NCBI GenBank assembly: GCA_021397845.1
Contig: CM038044.1
Span: 105,026,942-105,090,941 of the forward strand
Direction: 5' to 3'
Source of the DNA: Areca catechu
Lineage: Eukaryota > Streptophyta > Magnoliopsida > Arecales > Arecaceae
Length of the DNA: 64,000 nt
Shown here: piece by piece, positions 45,020 to 55,700 of the stretch
Numbering within the stretch: position 1 is the first letter of the stretch
How the letters are laid out: each line of letters opens with the position of its first letter
Made by a program: the position numbers and the translations under genes
The notes under the pieces: model-generated
Told to the model about the DNA's origin: nothing
What the model saw: only the letters and a program-made list of their open reading frames with translations
Database searches by the model: none

Positions 45020-46001
45020 CATGTTGTCCATACACAATTAATGATCAGGCTCTGAATAACAATTAAGATGATCCGTGATCTAATGGTCGCTGGGTAAAGA
45101 ACAATGGATAGGGGAATCATTGAGCAGTGCTTTGGTGGTGTGCTTATCTCCCAAGTGCTCTCGTTGGCGAATCATATGGGGCACCTAGATGATGGATGGA
45201 TGGAATGGCACCAATGGTCAAAGAGTTATAGTTAGTTAGCTATACACTCTACTCGGAGGATCTTCAGGGTGGCAGAGAGATGCAACATGGGTCTGGAAGG
45301 AAAGTGTCTACTCGATAGTTGCGCTTTTTTTCCTCTAAAATCTAGTATGGGATCATTTGCCCAGTAGAAGCACTCTTCATATTAGGGGTATCCCTTTGTC
45401 GTCTTTGCATGGAGACAGAAGAGTTCATTGACCATGTACCCTTCGAGTGCCCCGGAGCAATACAGATGTGGAGTCAAGTTTTTAGTTGTCTGTTCCCCTC
45501 CTTCCATCCATGGAATCTGGGGGCTTTCTTCCAACGGGTTAAATAGAGCATTCACAGATGGGATGTTGAACAAAGGTCAATTATCTTGTGCCATATATAT
45601 TGCCCATCACATATATGTTGATCAAAGGTCAATTAACTTTTTTGAGATCTTTACACCATGCCTTGGATTTCATGTGGGTTAAAACATTTGAAGGGTTGTT
45701 GGGTGTTAGGGAAGCCATGATTCCACGCCAAGAAGTTCTACGTTCTGGATGGTTCACTTCACTCAAGAATCTCCACCCCTAGCTTTCTTAAAATCAGCTT
45801 CAATGATAGCATGGTGGAGAGCAAGGGCCAGATTGATAGAGCAGTCTTTGTGATCTAGGATTCCTGGTCAATTTTTGTGGCGACATGTGCCGTTTTGCTC
45901 TACAATACAAACGGTCATATTGGTTGAACCGAGGGTTGCATGGGATGATCTGGCCTATGTCAATATTATCGTATAGGCAGATTATATTATATTAGAAGGA
46001 G
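45020..46001 (+). pseudogene. LINE segment 3: zf-RVT zinc-binding domain and start of RNase H
   Basis: About 45370-45480 reads RSTLHIRGI-like sequence, then LCMETEEFIDHVPFECPGAI, the zf-RVT domain of plant LINEs (Cys...Glu...His...Cys). Toward the end, ADYIILEGD at 45968-46001 is the RNase H block in which host LINEs carry a catalytic Asp. Element D is inserted right after that codon; the reading continues at 55069 as TKIVML. Several frameshifts lie between. Confidence 0.65.
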
Positions 46002-46877
46002 TGTGAGGCCTTTTTTTTTTATTTATTTAATTGGGCTGTGTTTGGGCTGAAGTCGGCAGCCCTTGCCGACTTCAGTTCAAACTTAAGATTGGCTCGGAAG
46101 CTCAGATTTTCCGGAGAAGAATTCGGATAAGCCGGTCGATGCCGCCGGGGGTGGGGAGGATAAGGATCATCCGTGAGTTTAAGGGAAGGGAGGGGACCTC
46201 GTGAGTCTTCGTTGGATCGAGTTCTCTTTCCTTTGGAGGACGCCGACGTCTCCTTCGCGCGTCTCGGCCCTTTTTCAGAGCGCTTCCTCCTTCGGTGGCC
46301 GCTGCAACCCGAGAACCCACCTCGCCGGTAAGCCTTTCCTCGTTTTCCCTTGGAGTAAGTTTGGTGTAGGGTTGTTTGGCGGGGAGGAGGAAAGAATCCG
46401 GCCGATTCTTTTCTTTTGGAATCGTAGGTTATGGCCGGCGATGGTAGGTCGCCACCGGTTCCTTTTCCCCTTCCGGCGATCCATTCCGAGTGGTCGATCA
46501 CGGGGATCGCCGCCGTTCCTCCGCTCGCATGGAGGGGGGGGGGAGTTGGTCGGCCTGTTAACAGAGAGTGATGTCTCTGTTAACAGGGGTTGGGATTTAA
46601 CCCTTGTGCTCTCCGGCTGGCGGTCGGACGGCCGTCGTTGGGACCGCCGGTCCCTTCCCTTTCTTCCGGCGACTCTTCCTGGAGTTCGGTCGGGAGGATC
46701 GCCGTCGATCCTCCTTGGTTCTCCTCGTGAAGCTTGGTCTGGGCACAATGGCCCGGACGGGTTGGGCTGGGCTCGGTTAAGCCAGGCCTTGTTGGGCCAG
46801 GCTCGGCTGAGCCAGGCTCTGTTGGGCCGGACCTATTTTCTTGGATGGGCCGACTGGCACCATTAGGAAAATAAATA

Positions 46878-46923
<46 letters not shown>

Positions 46924-48084
46924 TAAAAGAAAGAAAAAGGAAGGTGGAGGAAGGGAGGAAAGGAACTGTCTGGGGATGTTCCAAGGAATTTAATTTATGT
47001 TTAATTTCTTTTTATAGGAATTAATTATATAAATTATAAATAAAATAATTTGTGATCCAGGATCGTCATCGTCCTTGGAAAATCGGGTTTAGTGCTTAGT
47101 TGGTGGAATAGTAAGTTATCACTCACCGATATAATTTTTGCCATGCATGATTATTTGACTCATAATTGAATTTTCACAGCTTATGTTTATACTGCATACA
47201 TGTATCTCGATGTGTTATGAAATTTAAACACAGACTAATATGTTAGAGTTATGGGTTGAGTTGATTTTAGCTGCTCTTTAGTCCGACTATGATCACACGA
47301 GGATCTAGACTCCTTTTGGATCTCCAGCGGGGCTATCGCTGGCACATGACCGATGAGCGGTATGTGACACAGGAGTTAGTTGCTTTATTTTAGCACATGC
47401 TGGGAAGCATGTTTCTCGTGTGATACTCAGAGCTAGTTTCCTTTTGGGCCTCCAGCGGGACTATCGCTGGCACATGATCGATGTGCGGTATGTGACACAG
47501 GATCTAGACTCTTTTGAGACGAGCCACGGGCCGATAGTGGCCATAGTATGAGGGACTAGGCGAGTGTGTATGGATGGCCATCCTAAAATTTGTATGATGC
47601 CAGAAAAATAATAAAGAAGGTTAATAATGGGAATATATTTGAAATGGCTTCTATTTTATGGTTACTCACATGCATGGAGTTAGTCCTGATTCATGGTATA
47701 TTTATATTTGTGACATATGATGACTTACTGAGTTTAGAGGAAACTCATTCCTTTCCCTTGCATATTTTTTTTCAGGACCAGAGGAACACATGGGCCAGGG
47801 ATTCAGTCAGTGAGGCTTAGGATCTAGTGGACATTGTTACTTTTATTGCTTGATATTTATAATGTTAAATGTGTGACTGTTGGCCTTTATGAACATTTGA
47901 ATCTACTTGCCTAGGTGTAAATCTTATGCCTGCCTAATAAAAAAAAAATTCTGTGATTACCTGGTTATTCATTTTATTTAAGAAAGGTTGGTACAGGCCT
48001 TGTATGTCCCTGGGAAGGTTGAACCCCAGAACATACGGTCGTCTGTCGCACATCTGGCCCAGGTCTTGGGGTTGGGGCGCGACA
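46002..48084 (+). repeat. 5' LTR of element D
   Basis: 2083 bp, TGTGAGGCC to GCGCGACA. GC-rich first third, an (AAT)n tract at 46881-46924, and a ~74-bp unit (CCTCCAGCGGGGCTATCGCT core) repeated at about 47298 and 47430. A perfect 14-bp hairpin is at 46554-46587 and a 12-bp hairpin at 46047-46075. The 221-codon ORF 46201-46866 has no recognisable domain. Confidence 0.93.
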
Positions 48085-48091
48085 GATTTAG

Positions 48092-48103
48092 TAGTATCAG
48101 AGC
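48092..48103 (+). promoter_or_regulatory. Primer-binding site of element D
   Basis: TAGTATCAGAGC, one G-to-A change from the initiator tRNA-Met site, starting 7 nt after the LTR. Confidence 0.8.
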
Positions 48104-48252
48104 CAGGCTTGTCTTAAAATCAAGACGATATAGATAATGAGAGCGGGGTAGAGATAATTAGGACAAGTTTAAAGTAATTAAAGTACAAGTAAGGTTATAT
48201 TATTTAACTGACTATCTTTTGTGACATAGGCTTAATGGATTGGACCCGATCC

Positions 48253-49483
48253 ATGAGGACATCAAATCATAATGATCATGCTTCTCGAGCTCATGATACT
48301 TCGTAAGCAGCGGGTCCATCTCGGGCTGCCGGCACCTTCATGACTCGTAGCCCATCACCTGATCAGGGCGAGAGCCGAGCAGTTAATCCTCCTCCTCTAC
48401 AGCATGATATGAGGACAGCCAATTCTGATGGTCAGGTGGTAGGTCTTATTCAGGCTCTAACTGGAATTGTGCAGGAAATGAGGCAGTAGGGAAGTAGGGG
48501 TGGTCAATCTTTTAAGATGGATCGAGGGATCACTGAATTTAAGAAGTTGGCGCCTCCTACTTTTGAGGGTTCTACCGAACCTACTGAATCTTTGAAATGG
48601 TTGAAGGAAATGGAGAAGGTCTTTGCCAGCATGGACTGCACAAATCGAGAAAAGGTTCGCTTTGCAGCTTATCAATTGCAATGCGAAGCTTCGGAATGGT
48701 GGGATGCTGTCAGGAGACAATATGGTAATGAAGAGCCAATTACTTGGGACATCTTTTGTCAAGAGTTCTTGGATATGTATTTTCTTGAGAGTCTCAGATT
48801 TGAGAAAGAGAGTGAATTCACAAGACTGATACAAGAAAGTTTGACAGTGGCACAATATGAAGCCAAGTTTATAGAACTGTCCCGCTTTGCTTCGGAATTG
48901 GTGGCCACGGATTCTATCAAGGCTCGGAGATTTGAGAAAGGGCTTAAACCCAGGATTTGTGCTGGAGTAAGACCCATGCAGCTGGCTTCGTACCGGGACG
49001 TCGTTAGTAAAGCAAAAATTGTGGAGCAGGAGGTTGATAATATGCAGCAGTAAAGAGAACGGCAGTTGAGGAAGAGACCCAGACCTGATGGGCAGCGAGG
49101 GAACCAATACTCTGGAAAACAACCTAGACAGAAGGGAAATCAAAGGCAGGATCCAGGTCCTCAGCAGGGTAATGGTCATCGTTGCAGGAGATGTCAAGGT
49201 TTTCATTTGGAGCAGGATTGTCATTGGTTTTTTGGAGCTTGTTTTAATTGTGGTCAGCAGGGCCACAGAGCTATGGATTACCCTCGTCCTCAGAATCCTG
49301 GGTATCAACATACCTTCCAGAATGCACCGTGACCGCCTGCACCTCCTCCTTCAAATGTACCAGCTGTTATCCAAGGACAACCTTCAGTTTATGGTTCTGG
49401 TAAGCGCCAGAAGCAGAAGACCCAGGCTCGTATGTATGCTCTGACTCAGCAAGATGCTCAGGCATCGAATGCTGTGGTGACAG
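48253..49483 (+). pseudogene. Element D gag
   Basis: ATG 48253 is chosen because its frame runs through gag. Stops interrupt it at 48304 (TAA), 48487 (TAG), 49051 (TAA) and 49330 (TGA). The gag core is in 48517-49053 (LKWLKEMEKVFASMDC, EWWDAVRRQYG, WDIFCQEFLDMYF). Two knuckles follow: CRRCQGFHLEQDC and CFNCGQQGHRAMDY, whose fourth ligand Cys is Tyr. Gag would assemble particles in the cytoplasm. The defects are mostly single transitions. Confidence 0.9.
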
Positions 49484-49579
49484 GTAATTCCAAAAAATCT
49501 TTTCTTTCTTTTTTTTTAAAAAAAAAGTTAGTTAAATTGAGTTCATATAATTACAAGTTAGAGTTTGACTATCTGGTAG
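49484..49579 (+). other. 96-nt in-frame GT...AG insertion between gag and protease
   Basis: Related elements read straight from VVTG into TI-V-SS before the protease; here 32 extra codons (beginning NSKKSFLSFF) intervene. The segment starts GTAATT, ends GGTAG, is A/T-rich (TTTTTTTTAAAAAAAAA) and keeps the frame open. AGGTA occurs at both edges (49482-49486 and 49578-49582), compatible with a target duplication. It is either a small insertion or an intron-like segment. Confidence 0.6.
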
Positions 49580-49950
49580 GTACCATCAAAGTAGTTTCCT
49601 CTTATGCCCGTGTTTTATTTGATTGGAGCAACACACTCTTTTATTTCAACTGGATTTACTAAGAAGGCTGGTATGAAACCAGTACCTCTGAATTTTGAGA
49701 TCGGAGTGTCCATTCCAAATGGGAGCATTATCATGGTCAACATGATTTGTCCATCCTGCACTTTAAGCATTGAAAATCATGATTTTTCATCCGATCTAAT
49801 GGTTTTGGAAATGGAGTTTGATATTATCTTGGGAATGGATTGGTTGGCCTCTTATCATGCCACTGTGGACTGTTTCGGGAAGAGAGTAGTTTTCCACCCT
49901 CCAGGTCAGGAACCTTTTGGTTTCTTGGGCGGTGAAGGGAAGGCCCCTAT
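49580..49950 (+). pseudogene. Element D aspartic protease with active-site frameshift
   Basis: SSYARVLFD is followed by a 2-nt loss at the Asp-Ser-Gly motif (about 49622), so the gag-protease frame ends and the downstream frame resumes at GATHSFIS. The rest, with FDIILGMDWLASYHATVDC, is typical of Tekay protease. Confidence 0.85.
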
Positions 49951-51241
49951 TAGAATGGTTACAGCTATGCAGGCTAACAGTATGCTGAGGCAAGGCTGTG
50001 CAGGATATTTGGCCAATGTTATGGATTTCCAGCAGGAAGAAAAGAAGTTGGAAAATATTTTGATTGTGAAGGAATTTCCGGATGTATTTCCAGATGAATT
50101 GCTAGGATTGCCTCCTAATAGAGAGGTGGAATTTTTTATTGATCTCATACCCAGTGCAGAACCTGTGTCTAAGGCTCCCTATAGGATGGCACCAGCTGAA
50201 TTGAAAGAACTTAAAGAACAACTCCAGGATCTGCTTGATAAGGGATTTATTAGGCTGAGTGTTTCACCGTGGGGTGCTCCGGTACTTTTTGTCAGGAAGA
50301 AGGATGGAAGCTTGAGGTTGTGTATTGATTATCGAAAACTGAACAAGTTGACAATCCGAAATAAGTACCCTCTTCCCAGAATTGATGATCTTTTTGACCA
50401 ATTGCAAGATGCTCAGGTGTTTTCAAAAATTGATCTGCGGTCTGGATATTATCAGTTAAAAATTAAGAATGAGGATATATCCAAGACAGCCTTTCGGACT
50501 AGATATGGGCATTATGAATTTCTGGTGATGCCTTTCGGATTGACGAATGCTCCGGCAGCTTTCATGGACATGATGAATAGGATATTCAGATCATATTTAG
50601 ATCAGTGTGTGGTAGTATTTATTGATGACATTTTAATATATTCTAAGAACTCGGAAGAGCATGAAGAATATTTGAGGAGAATCTTACAGATACTAAAGGA
50701 GCAGAGGTTGCATGCAAAGCTGAAGAAATGTCAATTCTGGCTTGATAATATTTCTTTTCTTGGCCACACAGTCTCTAAAGAAGGAATATCTGTTAACCCA
50801 GCAAAGATTGAAGCAATTGTTGAATGGAATAGACCAACTAATGTGACTGAAGTCTGTAGTTTTCTGGGACTAGCTGGTTATTACCGAAGGTTCGTGGAGG
50901 GATTTTCCCGTATAGCTTTGCCACTGACCCATCTAACTCATAAAGGGATTAAATTTGTTTGGTCTGATGACTGTGAGAAAAGCTTCCAAGAGTTGAAGAA
51001 GTGCTTGGTGTCAGCTCCTATCCTTACCCTACCATCTGGAAGTGAGGGTTTTACTATTTACAGTGATGCCTCCAGAAAAGGGATAGAATGTGTTCTTATG
51101 CAAAATGGGAAGGTGGTGGCCTACGCATCTAGGCAGCTTAAAACACATGATTTGAACTACCCTACTCATGATTTGGAATTAGCTGCCGTAGTTTTTGCCT
51201 TGAAGATTTGGAGACATTATCTGTATGGAGTATCTTGTTAG
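49951..51241 (+). pseudogene. Element D reverse transcriptase and RNase H N-terminus
   Basis: Open frame (within 49604-51241) with FPDVFPDELLGLPPNREVEF, YRMAPAELKELKEQLQ, VFSKIDLRSGYYQLKI and the catalytic box FIDD at 50618-50629. The thumb and connection follow, then RNase H start YSDASRKGIECVLMQNG and LELAAVVFALKIWRHYL. A TAG at 51239 ends it early; RNase H continues in frame after the stop. RT itself appears uninterrupted. Confidence 0.92.
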
Positions 51242-52876
51242 ATTTTTACTGATTATAAAAGTCTTAAATATTTATTTACCCAAAAGGAGTTAAACTTGAG
51301 GCAAAGAAGATGGTTGGAGCTGATCAAAGACTATGATATGAAAATAAGTTATCATCCGGGAAAAGCAAATGTAGTGGCTGATGCATTGAGCAGGAAGGCT
51401 GGAGGTAGCTTAGCAACCTTAATCACTTCTCAGGAAGAAATTCTTCAAGATCTTGGAAAGCTGAATTTGGAGATCCAGTTGCATAACTCTAAATTTTCAC
51501 TTGCTACTCTTAAGATACAGTCTACCCTGATTGATAGAATTAAGGCATCTCAGAAGAGTGATTCATAATTACAAAAGATCATAAAGAAAATACAATTTGG
51601 GACAATTTCAGAATTTCAAATTCATGAGGATGGATCCTTAAGGTTTGGAAACAGATTGTGTGTTCCAAGGGATGCAAGTCTAAAGAAGGAAATCTTGATC
51701 GATGCCCACAACTCTATTTACATTGTTCATCCTGGGAGTACAAAAATGTATAGAGATCTTAAAGAGAACTTTTGGTAGAGGGGTATGAAAAGGGAAATAG
51801 CCATGTTTGTGGATCAATGCTTAACTTGTCAACAAATAAAGGCTAAGCATCAGAGACCAGCAGGACCTCTACAACCCCTATCTATTTCTGTATGGAAATG
51901 GAAGAATGTCACAATGGACTTTGTTACAGGATTGCTGAGGACTCTCAGAGGATTTGATGCTATTTGGGTTGTTGTAGATCGATTGACAAAGTCAGCTCAT
52001 TTCTTACCTATCAAGGTCAATTTCTCCATGGAAAGGCTAGCTAAATTATATATTGATGAGATTGTTAGATTGCATAGTATTCCTGTATCAATTGTATCTG
52101 ATAGGGATACTAGATTTGTTTCTCAATTTTGGAGGAGATTGCATCAAGCTATGAAAACCAAGCTGGAGTTTAGTACAGCCTTTCACCCTCAAACGGATGG
52201 ACAGTCAAAGAGAACAATCCAGACACTGGAAGATATGCTGAGAGCATGTGTTTTTGATTTGAAGGGGTCATGGGATGAACATTTGTCACTGGTAGAATTT
52301 GCATATAACAATAGTTATCATGCAACCATTAAGATGGCACCTTTTGAAGCTTTGTATGGGAGGAGATGTAAGACCCCGGTATGTTGGGATGATGTTGGAG
52401 AGAGAAAACTTTTGGGACCAGACATTGTACTGCATACCACAGATAAAACTCAACTTATTAGGAGGCGATTGCTTGCAGCTCAGAGTCGACAAAAGAGTTA
52501 TGCAAATAATCGAAGAAGAGAATTAGAATTTCAGGTGGGAGATCATGTACTTCTTAAGGTGTCTCCTACCAAAGGAGTCATGAGATTTGGGGTGCGGGGG
52601 AAGCTAAGCCCTCGGTATGTGGGTCCTTTTGATATCCTAGAGAAAATTGGAGCTGTGGCTTATCGACTTGCTTTGCCACCTTCTCTTGCTGGAGTGCATA
52701 ACGTTTTCCATGTTTCTATGCTGAGGAAGTATGTACCTGATCCAAATCATGTAGTTGAATTGGGACCACTTCAATTCAGGGAAGATTTGTCTTATGAGGA
52801 ACAACCAGTGAAGGTGGTGGATAGAAAGGAACAAGTCCTGAGGCGACGCATCATTCCTTATGTTAAAGTCCAATAG
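51242..52876 (+). pseudogene. Element D RNase H C-terminus, integrase and chromodomain
   Basis: Same frame as RT. YHPGKANVVADALSRK closes RNase H (about 51351-51398). Then the integrase HHCC finger (VHPGSTKMYRDL..., CLTCQ at 51820). The core has Asp in VTMDFVTGL and in SDRDTRF; the third catalytic position reads Lys (QSKRTIQTLEDML, AAG at 52208-52210) where Glu is usual. The GPF/Y-type segment YVGPFDILEKIGAVAYRL leads to a chromodomain-like end (KEQVLRRRIIPYVKV). Stops at 51566, 51776, 52874 and 52892. Not functional. Confidence 0.9.
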
Positions 52877-53005
52877 AGTAATCATTCAGAATGAGAAGCC
52901 ACTTGGGAGCTGGAAGAAGTCATGAAAGTTAAATATCCTTAACTTTTCCATGATCCAGGTACGCCAATTTCGAGGACGAAATTTTTATTTTTTAGGTGGG
53001 GAGAA
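52877..53005 (+). other. Element D pol end and polypurine tract
   Basis: The chromodomain tail continues past the stop at 52874 (SNHSE, then EATWELEEVMKVKYP) with further stops. AGGTGGGGAGAA (52994-53005) adjoins the 3' LTR and would prime plus-strand synthesis. Confidence 0.8.
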
Positions 53006-53862
53006 TGTGAGGCCTTTTTTTTATTTATTTAATTGGGCTGTGTTTGGGCTGAAGAGTTCAAACTTAAGATTGGCTCGGAAGCTCAGATTTTTCGACGAAG
53101 AATTCGGATAATCCGGTCGATGCCGCCGGGGATGGGGATGATAAGGATCATCCGTGAGTTTAAGGGGAGGGAGGGGACCTCGTGAGTCTTCATTGGATCG
53201 AGTTCTCTTTCCTTCGGAGGACGCCGACATCTCCTTCGCAATTCTCGGCCCTTTTTCAGAGTGCTTCCTCCTTCGGTGGCCGCTGCAACCCGAGAACCCT
53301 CCTCGCCGGTGAGCCTTTCCTCGTTTTCCCTTGGAGTAAGTTTGGTGTAGGGGTGTTTGGCGGGGAGGAGGAAAGAATCCGGCCGATTCTTTTCTTTTGG
53401 AATCATAGGTTATGACCGGCAATGGTAGGTCGCCGCCAGTTCCTTTTCTCCTTCCGGCGATCCATTCTGGGCGGTCGATCACGGGGTTCGCCGCCGTTCC
53501 TCTGCTCGCATGGGGGGGGAATGTTGGTCGGCCTGTTAACAGAGAGTGATGTCTCTGTTAACAGGGGTGGGGATTTAACCCCTGTGCTCTCCGGCTGGCG
53601 ATCGGACGGCCACCGTTGGGACTGCCGATCCCTTCCCATTTTTTCGACGACTCTTCTTGGCGGTCAGTCGGGAGGATCGCCGTCAATCCTCCTTGGTTCT
53701 CCTCGTGAAGCTTGGTCTGGGCACAGTGGCCCGGACGGGTTGGGCTGGGCTCGGTTAAGCCAGGCCTTGTTGGGCCGGGCTCGGCTGAGCCAGGCTCTGT
53801 TAGGCCGGGCCTATTTTCTTGGATGGGCCGACCCAGTAAAGGCACCATTAGAAAAATAAATA

Positions 53863-53904
<42 letters not shown>

Positions 53905-55063
53905 TAAAAGAAAGAAAAAGGAAGGTGGAGGAAGGGAGGAAAGGAACTGTCTGGGGATGTCCCAAAGAATTTAATTTATGTTTAATTTCTTTTTATAGGA
54001 ATTAATTATATAAATTATAAATAAAATAATTTGTGATACAGGATCGTCATCGTCCTTAGAAAACCGAGTTTAGTGCTTAGTTGGTGGAATAGTAAGTTAT
54101 CACTCATCGATATAATTTTTGCCATGCATGATTATTTGACTCATAATTGAATTTTCACAGCTTATGTTTATACTGCATACATGTATCTCGATGTGTTATA
54201 AAATTTAAACACAGACTAAGATGTAAGAGTTATAGGTTGAGTTGATTTTAACTGCTCTCTAGTCCGACTATGATCACATGAGGATCTAGACTCCTTTTGG
54301 ACCTCCAGCGGGGCTATCGCTAGCACATGACCGATGAGCGGTATGTGATACGAGAGTTAGTTGCTTTATTTTAGCACATGCTGGAAAGCATGTTTCTCAT
54401 GTGATACTTAGAGCTAGTTTTCTTTTGGGCCTCCAGCGAGGCTATCGCTGGCACATGACCGATGTGCGGTATGTAACACAGGATCTAGACTCTTTTGGGA
54501 CGAGCCATGGGCCGATCGTGGCCATAGTATGAGGGACTAGGTGAGTGTGTATGGATGGCCATCCTAAAATTTGTATGATGCCAGAAAAATAATAAAGACA
54601 GTTAATAATGGGAATATATTTGAAATGGCTTCTATTTTATGGTTACTCGCATGCATGGAGTTACTCCTGATTCATGGTATATTTATATTTGTGACATATG
54701 ATGACTTACTGAGTTTAGGTAAAACTCATTCCTTTCCCTTGCATATTTTTTTCAGGACCGATGAACACATGGGCCAGGGATTCAGTCAGTGAGGCTTAGG
54801 ATCTAGCGGACATTGTTACTTTTATTGCTTGATATTTGATATTGTTAAATGTGTGACTGTTGGCCTTTATGAACATTTGAATCTACTTGCCTAGGTATAA
54901 ATCTTATGCCTGCCTAATAAAAAAAAATCCTGTGATTACCTGGTTATTCATTTTATTTGAGAAAGGTTGGTACAGATCTTGTATGTCCCTGGAAAGGTTG
55001 AACCCCAGAACATACGACCGTCTGTCGTACATCTGGCCCAGGTCTCGGGGTTGGGACGCGACA
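53006..55063 (+). repeat. 3' LTR of element D
   Basis: 2058 bp. Lacks the 21-nt hairpin arm present in the 5' LTR but keeps the 14-bp hairpin (53532-53565) and an (AAT)n tract (about 53868-53905). Many scattered substitutions against the 5' LTR indicate an older insertion than B. Confidence 0.93.
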
Positions 55064-55068
55064 AGGAG

Positions 55069-55110
55069 ATACTAAAATAGTTATGTTATGTTTAGTTTGG
55101 GAAAAGATTT
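55069..55110 (+). pseudogene. LINE segment 4: RNase H continuation
   Basis: Reads (D)TKIVML directly after the element D target duplication, completing the block begun at 45968. How far the LINE extends is unclear; no poly(A) tail is recognised. Confidence 0.45.
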
Positions 55111-55700
55111 TCTTTTTAAGGAATAACTTTTCCATAAAGGCACTTTCCCAAAAATTGATTTTAGCATATTTGGTTGATCATAAAAAAAAACTTTACTCCA
55201 GGACGGTTCATGTTTGGTTAAGTATTCATGATTTTGAAAAAACTATGTAAAATATCTAGACCATAACTTTTACTCCCAAACTTTATATAAATAATAATAT
55301 TATTTTTTATTAATATAATATAATATTAAAATATAATAATTAATTATATTAAATAATATTAATAATTTAATATAATAAATTTATTAATATAGATATAAAT
55401 ATAATATAATAATATTATTATTATTTAATATTTTATTTTAATTATTTATTGATATTTTATAAAATTTTAATCTAAATTTTAATAATATATTTTTAGAAAG
55501 AAAAATTATCAATATTCTTTCCTTTATAGAAAGTTTTAAAATTTATCTTTTTCATGAATTTCAATTTTCATGAGACGTGAAATGTGGCTTTCTATTGAAA
55601 GAGATTTTCCTATCTGTTCTTTTTTTATAACTCTAACCAAACTTTTTTTTTTTTTTTTACTTTCCAGGAAGTCCCTTTTTCTTCATTATTTTTTGTAAAC
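55111..55700. other. Very AT-rich stretch, possible degraded MITE
   Basis: 55270-55520 is almost pure A/T with TAATAATATTA-type short palindromes. Flanks carry GTTTGGTT-like and inverted CTAACCAAAC motifs (about 55229 and 55634), hinting at an inverted-repeat element. Ends and target duplication are not resolved. Confidence 0.35.

Larger units (their letters stand above)
46002..55063 (+). mobile_element. Element D: Tekay/Del-like chromovirus, full-length
   Basis: 9062 bp with a perfect target duplication AGGAG (45997-46001, 55064-55068). LTRs 46002-48084 and 53006-55063; degenerate initiator-Met primer site (48092-48103); polypurine tract AGGTGGGGAGAA (52994-53005). Plus-strand gag, protease, RT, RNase H, integrase and chromodomain are all present, but with at least nine stop codons, a 2-nt deletion at the protease active site and changed catalytic residues. 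Clade by RT and chromodomain wording (Tekay/Del). Inserted in the RNase H part of the LINE. Confidence 0.93.

Noticed and set aside
46201..46866. 221-codon plus-strand ORF in LTR D (and shorter version at 53422-53859)
   Set aside because: Lies fully in the LTR, the 3' LTR version is broken, it has no recognisable domain, and the opposite strand is equally open because the region is GC-rich.
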